DNA of 64,000 nt from an uncultured Bacteroidia bacterium (GTDB taxonomy: Bacteria; Bacteroidota; Bacteroidia; Bacteroidales; UBA932). The translations under genes and the position numbers were made by a program. Below the pieces are notes generated by a model that saw only the letters and a list, made by a program, of their open reading frames with translations, did no database searches and was not told where the DNA came from. This document shows positions 30,741-39,823 of this stretch, piece by piece (within the stretch, counting starts at the first letter, position 1; each line of letters opens with the position of its first letter). The stretch is from NCBI GenBank assembly GCA_902761655.1, contig CACWLD010000002.1, positions 1 through 64,000 on the forward strand, given 5' to 3'.

Positions 30741-33371
30741 ATGTGTAAAAAAACTCTACTCCTATTGATGTTGGCTTCTTCCCTGCTGCTTGCAGGATGC
30801 CAGCAAACAAAGTACGAATACCCTTTCCAGAATCCAAAGCTCAAACTGGAAAAGAGGGTTGACAACCTGCTTTCACTCCTCACCCTTGAAGAGAAAGTGG
30901 GTCTTATGCAGAACGGTTCCATTTCCATTGACAGGCTTGACATCCCCGCCTACAACTGGTGGAACGAAGCCTGCCACGGAATCTGCTACGACGACGTTAC
31001 CGTATTCCCTCAGGTAATTGCCCTTGGCGCCACCTTTGACGCCGAGCAGCAGTTCGAGATCTACACAGCCGTGTCCGACGAGGCCCGCGCTGTCTGGAAC
31101 ACTACAGACCATCATCAGATGGGCGTGACCCAGACAAGCGGCGGCATCTGGCACAACGGTCTTTCCTTCTGGTGCCCTAACGTAAACATCTTCCGTGACC
31201 CACGTTGGGGACGCGGACAGGAGACCCCTGGCGAGGACCCTTACTTGAGCGCCGTTATGGGAACCCAGACAGTGCTCGCAATGCAGGGCAACGACAAGAA
31301 ATACTACAAGCTGCACTCCTGCGCAAAGCACTATGCGGTTCACAGCGGACCGGAGCCCCTGCGCCACCAGTTCGATGTTTCCGTATCAATGCGTGACCTT
31401 TGGGAGACCTACCTCCCCGCTTTCCAGAGCATCGTTGAAAAAGGAAACGTACAGGAAGTTATGTGCGCTTACCACCGTTACGAGGGCGAGCCTTGCTGCG
31501 CCAGCGACAGGCTCCTCCAGGACATCCTCCGCGACAAGTGGGGATTCAACGGCATAGTAGTATCAGACTGTGGCGCAATTGGAGACTTCTACTCTGCCAG
31601 CAGGCACGGCACTCATCCTGACGCTGCTTCCGCTGCTGCCGACGCCATCCTTTCAGGAACCGACGTCGAGTGCGGTACCAGCTACAGGGCCCTCGTAGAG
31701 GCCGTCGAGAAGGGTCTCATCTCCGAGGCCGACATCGACGTAAATGTACGCCGCATCCTCACCTCACGCTTCGAGCTTGGTATGTTCGATCCTGAGGAGA
31801 GCCTTCCTTGGGCAAACCTCGGCGAGGCTGACCTCAGCAGCCCCGCGCACACAGAGCTCGCCAAGAAGGCAGCCCGCGAGGCCATCGTCCTCCTCAAGAA
31901 CGACAACAACATCCTGCCTTTGCGCAAGGACAACATCACCATCGCTGTTGTAGGACCTAATGCCGATGACGCCCGCGTCATCCTTGGAAACTACAACGGA
32001 TACCCCACCGCCGCCAACACAAAGACCATCCTTGGTGCTATCAAGGACGCTGCTCCCGGTGCCAAGATCATCTACGAGCGCGCCTGTGACCTTACTGATC
32101 CTTTCATCACCAACCACTTCATCTCCCGTATGAACGGCGGAAAGGGTCTCCACGCAGAGTACTTCAACGGAACAGAGTGGGCAGGCAACGCAGCTGCTAC
32201 AACTGACTACACCCAGCCTCTCAACCTCAACACTACTTCTCCGGCCCTCGCACACGAGGACTGCCCTTGGATTGACGGCATCAGCATGACCAACTTCTCC
32301 GCCCGCTACACCGGATCATTCGTTTCCGATTTCACCGGCGATATGGTTTACAGCGTACGCGGAAGCAGCAAGTACACCTTCAAGGTTAACGGCAAGACCA
32401 TCGCCGAGCAGGCAGGCGCTCCTGCCGGAAGAGGCGGCTTCGGCGGCTTCGGCGGCTTCGGCAGAGGAATGGCTCCTACCACCTTCCCTGTAAAGGCAGG
32501 TCAGAAATATGACGTGGAAATTGAGCTCGCTCAGCCGGAGGCCCGCTCCGCATCCTTCACATTCGACATCTACAGCCGCAGGCCCGCGGACTTCGCTCCT
32601 GTACTGGCAAACATCAAGGATGCCGACGTGATTGTAATGGTCAGCGGTATTTCTTCCGATGTAGAGGGTGAAGGCCACGACCGTTCAAGTATCGAGCTTC
32701 CTCAGGTTCAGCAGGATCTCCTTGCAGCGCTTGACGCAACAGGCAAGCCCGTTGTCCTGATCAACGTATCCGGAAGCGCAATCGCATTTGGCAACGTTGA
32801 GAGCAAGTACGACGCCCTCATCCAGGCTTGGTACGGCGGACAGGCTTGCGGTATTGCCGCAGCCGATGTCCTCTTTGGCAACTACAACCCTGCCGGACGT
32901 CTTCCTGTTACATTCTACGCTTCTTCTGACCAGCTTCCTGACTTCCAGGACTACTCTATGGAGAACAGGACTTACAGGTACTTCAAGGGACAGCCTCTGT
33001 ATCCTTTCGGCTACGGACTCAGCTACACCACCTTCAGCTATGGAGAGGGCAAGGTAGCCGGCAAGCCTAATGCTATGACCCTTACCGTTCCCGTTACCAA
33101 TACCGGTGCAAAGGACGGCGACGAGGTTATCCAGGTTTACGTTAAGGCTCTTGACAATCCTGACGCTCCTATCAAGTCCCTCAAGGGCTTCAAGAGGGTT
33201 AACATTGCCGCAGGTGCAACCGAGACCGTTACCGTTCAGCTCAGCGACGAGGCATTCTACTTCTATGACGCTGCCAAGGACGGACTTAACCTCAAGCACG
33301 GCAAGTACCAGATCCTCTACGGCGGTTCCTCACTTGACAAGGACCTCCAGAGCATTGATGTTCAGATCTAG
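30741..33371 (+). CDS. GH3 glycoside hydrolase lipoprotein with PA14 domain
   Basis: An 876-residue lipoprotein (lipobox LLAGC, Cys20). The GH3 N-terminal barrel has PRWGRGQETPGEDPYLS (154-170), KHYAVHSGPE (196-205) and the nucleophile D276 in VVSDCGAI. A PA14-like domain (about 455-610) interrupts the second GH3 domain and carries a glycine-rich insert near 563-577 (GFGGFGGFGRG). The C-terminal fibronectin III-like domain follows FGYGLSYTTF. Overall it resembles gut Bacteroidetes beta-xylosidases/beta-glucosidases. It faces a GH43 enzyme, so xylo- or arabino-oligosaccharides are likely substrates. Codon use is more T-rich than neighbours, and it holds one of the few CATG sites. Confidence 0.9.
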   Translation: MCKKTLLLLMLASSLLLAGCQQTKYEYPFQNPKLKLEKRVDNLLSLLTLEEKVGLMQNGSISIDRLDIPAYNWWNEACHGICYDDVTVFPQVIALGATFDAEQQFEIYTAVSDEARAVWNTTDHHQMGVTQTSGGIWHNGLSFWCPNVNIFRDPRWGRGQETPGEDPYLSAVMGTQTVLAMQGNDKKYYKLHSCAKHYAVHSGPEPLRHQFDVSVSMRDLWETYLPAFQSIVEKGNVQEVMCAYHRYEGEPCCASDRLLQDILRDKWGFNGIVVSDCGAIGDFYSASRHGTHPDAASAAADAILSGTDVECGTSYRALVEAVEKGLISEADIDVNVRRILTSRFELGMFDPEESLPWANLGEADLSSPAHTELAKKAAREAIVLLKNDNNILPLRKDNITIAVVGPNADDARVILGNYNGYPTAANTKTILGAIKDAAPGAKIIYERACDLTDPFITNHFISRMNGGKGLHAEYFNGTEWAGNAAATTDYTQPLNLNTTSPALAHEDCPWIDGISMTNFSARYTGSFVSDFTGDMVYSVRGSSKYTFKVNGKTIAEQAGAPAGRGGFGGFGGFGRGMAPTTFPVKAGQKYDVEIELAQPEARSASFTFDIYSRRPADFAPVLANIKDADVIVMVSGISSDVEGEGHDRSSIELPQVQQDLLAALDATGKPVVLINVSGSAIAFGNVESKYDALIQAWYGGQACGIAAADVLFGNYNPAGRLPVTFYASSDQLPDFQDYSMENRTYRYFKGQPLYPFGYGLSYTTFSYGEGKVAGKPNAMTLTVPVTNTGAKDGDEVIQVYVKALDNPDAPIKSLKGFKRVNIAAGATETVTVQLSDEAFYFYDAAKDGLNLKHGKYQILYGGSSLDKDLQSIDVQI

Positions 33372-33400
33372 TTAACCAACCATAACCGGCCACCCGGCTC

Positions 33401-33476
33401 GGGAAAGAGTAAGGGGTGGGAAGTGCAACAAAGCAGGCTTAAAGCCGAAAGCACTTCCCACCCCTTACTCTTTTCC
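33401..33476 (+). repeat. Hairpin with conserved loop (copy 2)
   Basis: Arms 33401-33426 and 33451-33476 pair over 26 bp with one mismatch; the 24-nt loop (33427-33450) begins AACAAAGCAGGC and ends GCCGAAA, the same as the hairpins at 1-100 and 49136-49216. It starts 29 nt after the GH3 stop codon, in sense orientation. Only a short TTTT lies within the right arm, so it is not a standard intrinsic terminator. Confidence 0.85.
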
Positions 33477-33540
33477 TCCCCTACCGTAATTCTGTCCCGC
33501 TCCGTACCCTCCGGGCACTTAGTCAACGATTAAGAAAAAA

Positions 33541-33571
33541 TGCGGTGCCGCCGGTCAACAGCAGCACCGCA
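33541..33571 (-). terminator. Rho-independent terminator of the GH43 gene
   Basis: TGCGGTGC (33541-33548) and GCACCGCA (33564-33571) form an 8-bp GC-rich stem; on the minus strand it is followed by six T residues (33535-33540). It lies 24 nt after the GH43 stop codon. Confidence 0.8.
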
Positions 33572-33594
33572 ATAAAAAGTCTTAACCGATTCAT

Positions 33595-35130
33595 TTAAAG
33601 TCCTTTCTGCTCCTGGTGGAACCAGTCTACGGCAAGCTTGCCACCCTGGACCCCGGTAGAGTTGTAGCAGTAGATGGCCGGACGGTATCCGGTGAAGTAA
33701 TCCAGCGTGTAACGCATCTGGAGCTCGTAATCAGGAATTGTCCAGCTGTTTCCGTCAAGTGAGTATGCAACCTTTGCCTTGTCGGTATTGAAATCGAAGA
33801 TCAGCTTGAAGCATACGTCGTTGCCGGTGAACGGGATGCGCAGGAATTCCTCCTGGCGGTTCAGGCCTACGAGAGCCTTTGTACCGTCTTCCGCCACCTC
33901 AATCTCAAGGGCTGCAAAGTTGCTCTGGAATGCGCAGAAGCCGGCGTGGTCGCCCGGCTTGAGGCCGGAGACGTCATACTTGACGGCGCTCTCGCAAGCC
34001 GGGCCCACGGAGCGCTGTGTAAGCGTGTTGCGGGCATCGGCAATCTTTGTTGCAGGGAGTGAGGAAAGGGTCATCCAACCCGGACGCTCTGAAAGTGACC
34101 AGGCGCTGTCAACCGGCTTGTGGTTCCACTGCCATACCAGGTCAAGGGCGGTGGCATCGAACTCGTCGCTGGCCCAAACCCTGTTCTCTCCGAAAGGCTT
34201 GAGGTTTACGTCAAATTCCTTTACAGGAACGGTTTCGTCTCCAAGGATTGGCCAGTCGTCCTCCCACTTCACAGGCTGGAGCGTAGGGATACGGCCAACC
34301 GCTCCGTGATCCTGGAACATAACCGCGTACCAGTCTCCCTTTGGAGTATCGAAGATTGCGCCCTGGGCAACACCGTCGTTACGGCCGTCAAACTTGCCCT
34401 GGAGCACCACCTTGCTCTCGTACTCGCCCAGGAGCTCCTTGCTGCGCCAGCAGGTCTCCGTGCGTACGCCGCCGCGCGGCCAGTCAATCTCAAGCACATA
34501 GTAATAATCCCCTATGTGATATATGTGTGCGCCCTCTGCACGCAGGTTGATTCCCTGACGCGGTGCGGAGATAAGCAGCTGGTCCACTCCCCCTTCCAGC
34601 ACGCCTGTCAGGTCCGGCTTGAGCTCCGTGATGCGGAGATCTCCGTTACCCCAGACAACATATACGTGTCCGTCCTCAAAGAGGAGGGATGCATCGTGGA
34701 ACGGGCGGTCTATCACATTCCTCTTCCAGTAGCTCTTGGTAATGTCATCCGTATAGTAAACATATGTCTTGCGCTGGTCGTTAGCTATGAACAGGGCGTA
34801 GTATGTGCCGTCTACATAGCGCAGCGAAGTGGCCCACTGGCCTTTGCCGTAAGCGTTCCTGCCGTTTTGCAGGTTGTAGATGTCGTCATCTGCAAGATAG
34901 TCGTAGATGTAGCTGATTATCTCCCAGTGAACCAGGTCTTTGGAGTGCATAATAGGCGCACCCGGGCAGAAATACATTGTAGTGCTTACCATGTAATAGT
35001 CCTTCCCCACCCTGATTACGTCATTGTCAGGGATGTCAGTGTAGGTAAGTGGATTCACGCAATGGGTGACCGGCTTGGCGCAGGATGCCAATGCCAGGAC
35101 GGCCGCAAGAGCCAGGATTAGTTTTTTCAT
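33595..35130 (-). CDS. GH43 glycoside hydrolase lipoprotein (beta-xylosidase/arabinofuranosidase type)
   Basis: A 511-residue lipoprotein (lipobox LASC, Cys17). The five-bladed propeller catalytic domain shows the GH43 trio: base Asp35 in PDNDVIRVGKDYYMVST, Asp146 in FHDASLLF and acid Glu199 in RAEGAHIYHI. The C-terminal part (about 330-505) is the beta-sandwich found in two-domain GH43 enzymes (FDATALDLVWQWNHKP...WSLSERPGWMTL). Subfamily and exact substrate (xylo- or arabino-oligosaccharides) are not certain. It is convergent with the GH3 gene and has its own terminator. One of the few CATG sites outside the AT-rich genes is in it (near 34990). Confidence 0.92.
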   Translation of the reverse strand: MKKLILALAAVLALASCAKPVTHCVNPLTYTDIPDNDVIRVGKDYYMVSTTMYFCPGAPIMHSKDLVHWEIISYIYDYLADDDIYNLQNGRNAYGKGQWATSLRYVDGTYYALFIANDQRKTYVYYTDDITKSYWKRNVIDRPFHDASLLFEDGHVYVVWGNGDLRITELKPDLTGVLEGGVDQLLISAPRQGINLRAEGAHIYHIGDYYYVLEIDWPRGGVRTETCWRSKELLGEYESKVVLQGKFDGRNDGVAQGAIFDTPKGDWYAVMFQDHGAVGRIPTLQPVKWEDDWPILGDETVPVKEFDVNLKPFGENRVWASDEFDATALDLVWQWNHKPVDSAWSLSERPGWMTLSSLPATKIADARNTLTQRSVGPACESAVKYDVSGLKPGDHAGFCAFQSNFAALEIEVAEDGTKALVGLNRQEEFLRIPFTGNDVCFKLIFDFNTDKAKVAYSLDGNSWTIPDYELQMRYTLDYFTGYRPAIYCYNSTGVQGGKLAVDWFHQEQKGL

Positions 35131-35187
35131 ATGAATTTACGGATTGATATACTGATTTCAAATTTAACAAAATATACGGACAATGAG

Positions 35188-35195
35188 TATATTTG
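35188..35195 (+). promoter_or_regulatory. Putative -7 box for the 2-hydroxyacid dehydrogenase gene
   Basis: TATATTTG matches TAnnTTTG, 18 nt upstream of the ATG at 35214. No -33 TTTG at the usual distance. Confidence 0.45.
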
Positions 35196-35213
35196 TGTAT
35201 TAAAAAGAGAGAC

Positions 35214-36140
35214 ATGAAGATAGTATTCCTGGATGCATCCACATTGGGCGCGGCTTCACTGGAGCCCATAGCAACCCTTGGAGAACTGGTATGTTACCCT
35301 TATTCATCCCCTGCTGAGGCCCTTGAAAGGGTCAGGGAAGCGGAAGTGCTCATCATCAACAAGGTTAAGGTAACTGCAGCGTTGATGGACGCGGCGCCGC
35401 GGCTGAAGCTTATATGCGAAGCCGCCACCGGCGTGAACAACATTGACCTGGACGCCGCCGCGGAGCGGGGCATCCCCGTCAAGAACGTCGCCGGCTACTC
35501 CACGGATTCCGTAGTTCAACTGACCTTCGCGCTCATCCTGAACCTGCTCTGCCGCACCGCATCATATGACACCTACGTCAAAAGCGGCGCCTATTCCGCA
35601 AGCCCTATCTTCACGGAAGTCAGCCATCCCTTCACGGAACTGGCCGGAAAGACTATGGGAATAGTGGGAATGGGCACCATTGGCCAGAGGGTTGCCGCTG
35701 CGGCCCAAGCCTTCGGGATGAAAGTAATCTACTTCTCTACCTCCGGCACCTCTCATTGCAAGGATTACCCCAGCGTGGACATTGACACGCTTATGACTTC
35801 GTCCGATATCGTGAGCATCCACGCCCCGCTCAACGCCCGCACCAACGGGCTCATAGGGGCTCGCGAACTCGCCCTGATGCGCCCCTCCGCCATCATCATC
35901 AACATCGGCCGCGGCGGCATCGTAAACGAGCAGGCCCTTGCCGATGCCATCAGCGGGGAGCGGATAGCCGGAGCCGGCCTGGACGTATTCACGTCCGAGC
36001 CTCTCCCGGCGGACAATCCCCTCCTCCACACCACTCACCCGGAACGCCTCTCCTTCACCCCCCACATAGGCTGGGCCAGCAAAGAAGCCCTGAACCGCCT
36101 GGTCCAGGGCATCGCCCGCAACATATCCGAAAGCCTTTGA
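35214..36140 (+). CDS. D-2-hydroxyacid dehydrogenase, NAD-binding
   Basis: A 308-residue enzyme of the D-2-hydroxyacid dehydrogenase family. The Rossmann motif is MGIVGMGTIGQRVA (about 148-161); the catalytic Arg is in INIGRGGIV, the Glu in VFTSEPLP and the His in TPHIGWAS. The sequence resembles glycerate dehydrogenase/hydroxypyruvate reductase-like members, but D-lactate or other 2-keto acids are possible. ATG 35214 is chosen over the upstream TTG because it follows the -7 box at a normal distance and gives the usual MKIVFLD start. It is monocistronic and followed by a hairpin at 36154-36180. Confidence 0.87.
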   Translation: MKIVFLDASTLGAASLEPIATLGELVCYPYSSPAEALERVREAEVLIINKVKVTAALMDAAPRLKLICEAATGVNNIDLDAAAERGIPVKNVAGYSTDSVVQLTFALILNLLCRTASYDTYVKSGAYSASPIFTEVSHPFTELAGKTMGIVGMGTIGQRVAAAAQAFGMKVIYFSTSGTSHCKDYPSVDIDTLMTSSDIVSIHAPLNARTNGLIGARELALMRPSAIIINIGRGGIVNEQALADAISGERIAGAGLDVFTSEPLPADNPLLHTTHPERLSFTPHIGWASKEALNRLVQGIARNISESL

Positions 36141-36153
36141 CAAAGCGGAGGAT

Positions 36154-36180
36154 GCCAGTCAGGGGTTGCCCCTGACTGGC
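36154..36180. terminator. Bidirectional terminator-like hairpin
   Basis: GCCAGTCAGGGG (36154-36165), loop TTG, then CCCCTGACTGGC (36169-36180): a perfect 12-bp stem between convergent genes. There is no U-tract on either side, and it lacks the conserved loop of the other hairpins. Confidence 0.6.
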
Positions 36181-36195
36181 TCCGGAGCAATATGT

Positions 36196-36822
36196 CTATT
36201 TCTCAATAAGGGACATAATAAGGTCAAGGGTACCCTGCTCGCCCCAGGTGCTGACGTTGATGGCAAGGTCATAGTTGGTGGCGTCGTTGCGCTCCCTGCC
36301 GGTGAATTCGCGGGTGAACTCCTCGCGGGCATCATCAACCTGCTTGATCTGCTTGAGGGCTTCCGCCTTTGAGATGCCGTACATTTCCATAACCTTGAGG
36401 ACACGGTCCTCCTCGTTGGAGAACAGGAAAATGCTCAGGTGGTTGGGATGGTCCTTGAACACCTGGAAGCCAAGACGGCCCACAACCACGCAGGATTCCT
36501 CCTCTGCAATGGATCTCATTATGTCAACCTGCTCCTTGTATACCTGGGAAGATGTCAAGCCCATAAGGTCCACGCTGGGGGTGCTTACCATAGCCGGAGA
36601 ATTCCTGTAATAGTAAGAAACCCTTTCCCAGAAAGTGGGTTTCTTGCGCTCCATCTTCTGGATGTCCTCCTCCGGGAGGTTAATCTTCTGGGCAAGACCT
36701 GAAAGGATCTGGCGGTCAACTATCTTAACGCCCAGCTTGGCGGCAATCTGGTTTGCAATCTGGCGTCCGTTGGTGCCGAACTGGCGGTTGATGGTAATGA
36801 CAAATTTCTGCTGAGTATCCAT
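36196..36822 (-). CDS. Cytidylate kinase-like family protein
   Basis: A 208-residue P-loop-type protein of the cytidylate-kinase-like family common in Bacteroidales and Clostridia: start FVITINRQFGTNGRQIANQIAAKLGVKIVDR, then a CVVVGRLGFQVF strand and SNEEDRVLKVMEMYGISKAEALKQIKQVDDAREEF, equivalent to the CMK lid. The nucleotide-binding loop is a degenerate GTNGR rather than GxGKS, so substrate is uncertain. ATG 36822 is preferred to the upstream frame opening, since a TATATTTG -7 box overlaps the longer version. Divergent from the DUF1846 gene. Confidence 0.82.
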   Translation of the reverse strand: MDTQQKFVITINRQFGTNGRQIANQIAAKLGVKIVDRQILSGLAQKINLPEEDIQKMERKKPTFWERVSYYYRNSPAMVSTPSVDLMGLTSSQVYKEQVDIMRSIAEEESCVVVGRLGFQVFKDHPNHLSIFLFSNEEDRVLKVMEMYGISKAEALKQIKQVDDAREEFTREFTGRERNDATNYDLAINVSTWGEQGTLDLIMSLIEK

Positions 36823-36842
36823 TGTAATTAGTTTTAGTCTTT

Positions 36843-36870
36843 CAAATATAGACATTTTTTACTATTTTTG
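36843..36870. promoter_or_regulatory. Divergent -7 boxes (cytidylate-kinase-like gene / DUF1846 gene)
   Basis: CAAATATA (36843-36850) is a minus-strand TATATTTG, 20 nt before the start at 36822. TATTTTTG (36863-36870) is a plus-strand -7 box, 25 nt before the start at 36896, with TTTC (36840-36843) at the -33 distance. Confidence 0.5.
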
Positions 36871-36895
36871 TATCCCGTATTTATCATTCAATCTT

Positions 36896-38359
36896 ATGAA
36901 ATACGGTTTCGACAGCGACAAATATCTTAAGATCCAATCCGAACGCATCAAGGAAAGAATCGCCGAATTCGGCGACAAGCTCTATATGGAATTCGGAGGC
37001 AAATTGTTCGACGACAACCACGCCAGCCGCGTACTCCCCGGATTCGAGCCTGACAACAAGCTCAAGATGCTTGACCAGATCAAGGACGATGCTGAAATAG
37101 TAATTGTCATAAGCGCGGTAGACATAGAGAAGAACAAGATGCGCGCAGACCTTGGCATCACCTATGACGTGGACCTCCTCCGCCTTCGCGACGAATTCAT
37201 CTCCCGCGGCTTTATGGTCAGCTCAGTGGTCATCACCCACTACAACGGCCAGGCAAGCGCAGACGCTTACCGCAGCCGCCTGGAGTGGCTAGGCATCAAA
37301 GTGTACTACCACCACACCATCGAGGGCTACCCCAACAACGTAGACCTCATTGACTCTGACGAAGGCTTTGGCAAGAACGATTACGTAGAGACCACCCGTC
37401 CCCTTGTGATTGTCACCGCCCCCGGTCCCGGCAGCGGCAAGATGGCCGTGTGCCTGAGCCAGCTCTACCAGGAGAACCAGCGCGGAATAAAGGCCGGCTA
37501 CGCCAAGTTCGAAACCTTCCCCATCTGGAACCTGCCTCTCAAGCACCCCATCAACATCGCTTACGAAGCCGCCACCGCAGACCTCAACGACGTCAATATG
37601 ATTGACCCGTTCCACCTTGAGGCCTACGGCAAGACCGCCGTCAACTACAACCGAGACATTGAGATATTCCCCGTCCTCAAGGCCCTCTTCGAAGGCATCT
37701 ACGGAGAAAGCCCCTACAAGTCCCCTACCGATATGGGAGTCAATATGATAGGCTACTGTATCAAGGACGATGCCCTTTGCTGCGAAGCCTCCAAGAACGA
37801 GGTCATCCGCCGCTATTACGAAGCCCTTGGCAGGCTTGCCGACGGCCAGCGCAATGACAACGAAGTCAACAAGATACGCCTTCTGATGAAGCAGCTTGGC
37901 ATTACCACGGACTACCGCCGGGCCACCGTGGCCGCAAGGGAGCGCAAGGAGAAGTCCGGCGTCCCTTCATCCGCCATCGAACTGCAGGACGGCACCCTGA
38001 TAAGCGCGGAGACCAGCCCCCTTCTGGGGCCCAGCGCCGCGCTCATCCTCAACGCCATCAAGCATCTGGCCGGCATCGACCACCAGATCAAGCTCATCCC
38101 TGAGTATATGATCGAGCCCATCCAGAAGACCAAGGTCTCCTTCCTCCACGGAAAGAACCCGCGCCTCCACACGGACGAAGTCCTCGTGGCCCTTTCAGTG
38201 CTCAGCATCAATGACGATAACTGCCGCAAGGCGCTTGCCTGCCTGCCGCTCCTCAACGGCTGCCAGGTACACTCCACCGTGCTCCTCAGCGAGGTGGACC
38301 GCAAAATATTCAAGAAACTTGGAGTGGGCCTCACTTGCGACCCCGTAAAAAAGAATTAA
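36896..38359 (+). CDS. DUF1846 family protein
   Basis: A 487-residue cytosolic protein of the DUF1846 family, widespread in gut anaerobes and with no established reaction. Characteristic segments are MKYGFDSDKYLKIQSERI at the start, FGGKLFDDNHASRVLPGFEPD, ITHYNGQ, VTAPGPGSGKMAVCLSQLY (a P-loop-like Gly-rich turn), GYAKFETFPIWNLPL and SFLHGKNPRLHTDEV. It is full length. The next gene, cstA, starts 3 nt after the stop, so the two are co-transcribed; this hints at a role near pyruvate, peptide or amino-acid use, but nothing more can be said. Confidence 0.9.
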   Translation: MKYGFDSDKYLKIQSERIKERIAEFGDKLYMEFGGKLFDDNHASRVLPGFEPDNKLKMLDQIKDDAEIVIVISAVDIEKNKMRADLGITYDVDLLRLRDEFISRGFMVSSVVITHYNGQASADAYRSRLEWLGIKVYYHHTIEGYPNNVDLIDSDEGFGKNDYVETTRPLVIVTAPGPGSGKMAVCLSQLYQENQRGIKAGYAKFETFPIWNLPLKHPINIAYEAATADLNDVNMIDPFHLEAYGKTAVNYNRDIEIFPVLKALFEGIYGESPYKSPTDMGVNMIGYCIKDDALCCEASKNEVIRRYYEALGRLADGQRNDNEVNKIRLLMKQLGITTDYRRATVAARERKEKSGVPSSAIELQDGTLISAETSPLLGPSAALILNAIKHLAGIDHQIKLIPEYMIEPIQKTKVSFLHGKNPRLHTDEVLVALSVLSINDDNCRKALACLPLLNGCQVHSTVLLSEVDRKIFKKLGVGLTCDPVKKN

Positions 38360-38362
38360 CAT

Positions 38363-39823
38363 ATGGTTACAATGATCATCTGCATTGTACTCCTGCTTGT
38401 GGGGTACGTGCTTTACGGAAAGTTCACTGAGGGCGCTTTCGGGCCGGACCCGGAAAGGAAAACCCCCGCCTACACAAAATTCGACGGCCTGGACTACATC
38501 CCAATGCCAACCTGGAAAGTCTATATGATCCAGTTCCTGAACATTGCCGGAACAGGCCCTATCTTTGGAGCCATCCTTGGCGCAATGTTCGGCCCGTCCT
38601 GCTATCTGTGGATAGTCCTTGGATGCGTCTTTGGCGGTGCCGTACACGACTACCTGTCCGGAATGGTATCCGTTGAAAACGGAGGAATAGGCCTCCCTGA
38701 GATCGTGGGCAAATACCTTGGCAAGAGGACCAAGGCCGTGATGCTGGCCTTCAGCGTACTCCTGCTCCTCCTTGTGGGCGCGGTGTTCGTTTACAGCCCG
38801 GCCGTCATCCTTGGCAACCTTATCAAGGAAGGCAGTGTTTCCGTACAGATGATCTGCGTAGTGGCAATCCTGGTTTACTACGTGATAGCCACCCTTGTTC
38901 CAATTGACAAGATCATTGGCAAGATATACCCCATATTTGCCTTCTCCCTCATTTTTATGGCTGTATCGATGCTGGTATGCCTCCTTGTAAAGTGGCCCGG
39001 CGGAGTGCCTGAAATCTGGGACGGCCTTCAGAACAGGACCCCTCAGAACGGAAGCATATTCCCCTGCCTGTTCATATCAATAGCCTGCGGAGCCATCAGC
39101 GGCTTCCACGCAACCCAGTCCCCCCTTATGGCCAGGTGCATCAAGAACGAGAAGCTTGGCCGTCCGGTCTATTACGGAGCAATGATCACAGAAGGAGTCA
39201 TAGCCGTAATATGGGCAACGGTATCCGGTTATTTCTTCTACGCCGGAGGCAATGTGGAGATGGGAGCTGAAAACATCACGGCTGCGCCACAGGTCGTAAA
39301 CGTTGTCTGCAAGCACTGGCTTGGAACGGTGGGAAGCATCCTGGCCCTCCTTGGCGTTGTCGCGGCGCCTATCACCAGCGGTGATACGGCCCTTCGCTCC
39401 GCCCGCCTTATCATTGCGGACGCCTTCAACATTGAGCAGAAAAACATCTCCAAGAGGCTTGCCGTCAGCATCCCCATCTTTGTTGTGACAGGAGCCCTGC
39501 TTTGGTTCAACATTGCCAACGCAAACGGCTTTGACGTGATCTGGAGATATTTCGGATGGTCCAACCAGGCCCTTTCAATATTCACCTTATGGGCGCTGAC
39601 GGTATATCTGGTATATAAGAGAAAAGAGCCATACTATCTGATGACCCTTTTCCCCGCGTGCTTTATGACTTCCGTCTGCACCACGTTCATATGTACAGCC
39701 AAGATAGGTTTCAACATTCCTGAAGCCTACACGGCCTATATTGGACTGGCAAGTTTCCTTATCCCGCTCGCCCTGTTCTTCTTCTGGCTTGGCAAGCGCA
39801 AGGCTAGCCTTTCTGCGCAATAA
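38363..39823 (+). CDS. CstA-type carbon starvation transporter
   Basis: A 486-residue polytopic inner-membrane protein of the CstA family, with the [21 protein letters not shown] motif near residue 55, the [17 protein letters not shown] segment and [18 protein letters not shown]. CstA/BtsT proteins take up pyruvate or small peptides with protons. It is shorter than E. coli CstA (701) but matches the short form of anaerobes. Co-transcribed with the DUF1846 gene. Its 3' end overlaps the convergent asd gene by 20 nt. Confidence 0.9.
   Translation: MVTMIICIVLLLVGYVLYGKFTEGAFGPDPERKTPAYTKFDGLDYIPMPTWKVYMIQFLNIAGTGPIFGAILGAMFGPSCYLWIVLGCVFGGAVHDYLSGMVSVENGGIGLPEIVGKYLGKRTKAVMLAFSVLLLLLVGAVFVYSPAVILGNLIKEGSVSVQMICVVAILVYYVIATLVPIDKIIGKIYPIFAFSLIFMAVSMLVCLLVKWPGGVPEIWDGLQNRTPQNGSIFPCLFISIACGAISGFHATQSPLMARCIKNEKLGRPVYYGAMITEGVIAVIWATVSGYFFYAGGNVEMGAENITAAPQVVNVVCKHWLGTVGSILALLGVVAAPITSGDTALRSARLIIADAFNIEQKNISKRLAVSIPIFVVTGALLWFNIANANGFDVIWRYFGWSNQALSIFTLWALTVYLVYKRKEPYYLMTLFPACFMTSVCTTFICTAKIGFNIPEAYTAYIGLASFLIPLALFFFWLGKRKASLSAQ

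Noticed and set aside
33401..33476. Reading the conserved-loop hairpins as ordinary rho-independent terminators
   Set aside because: Stems are longer than usual and no downstream U-tract is present, while the real GH43 terminator at 33541-33571 has one; termination by another mechanism stays possible.
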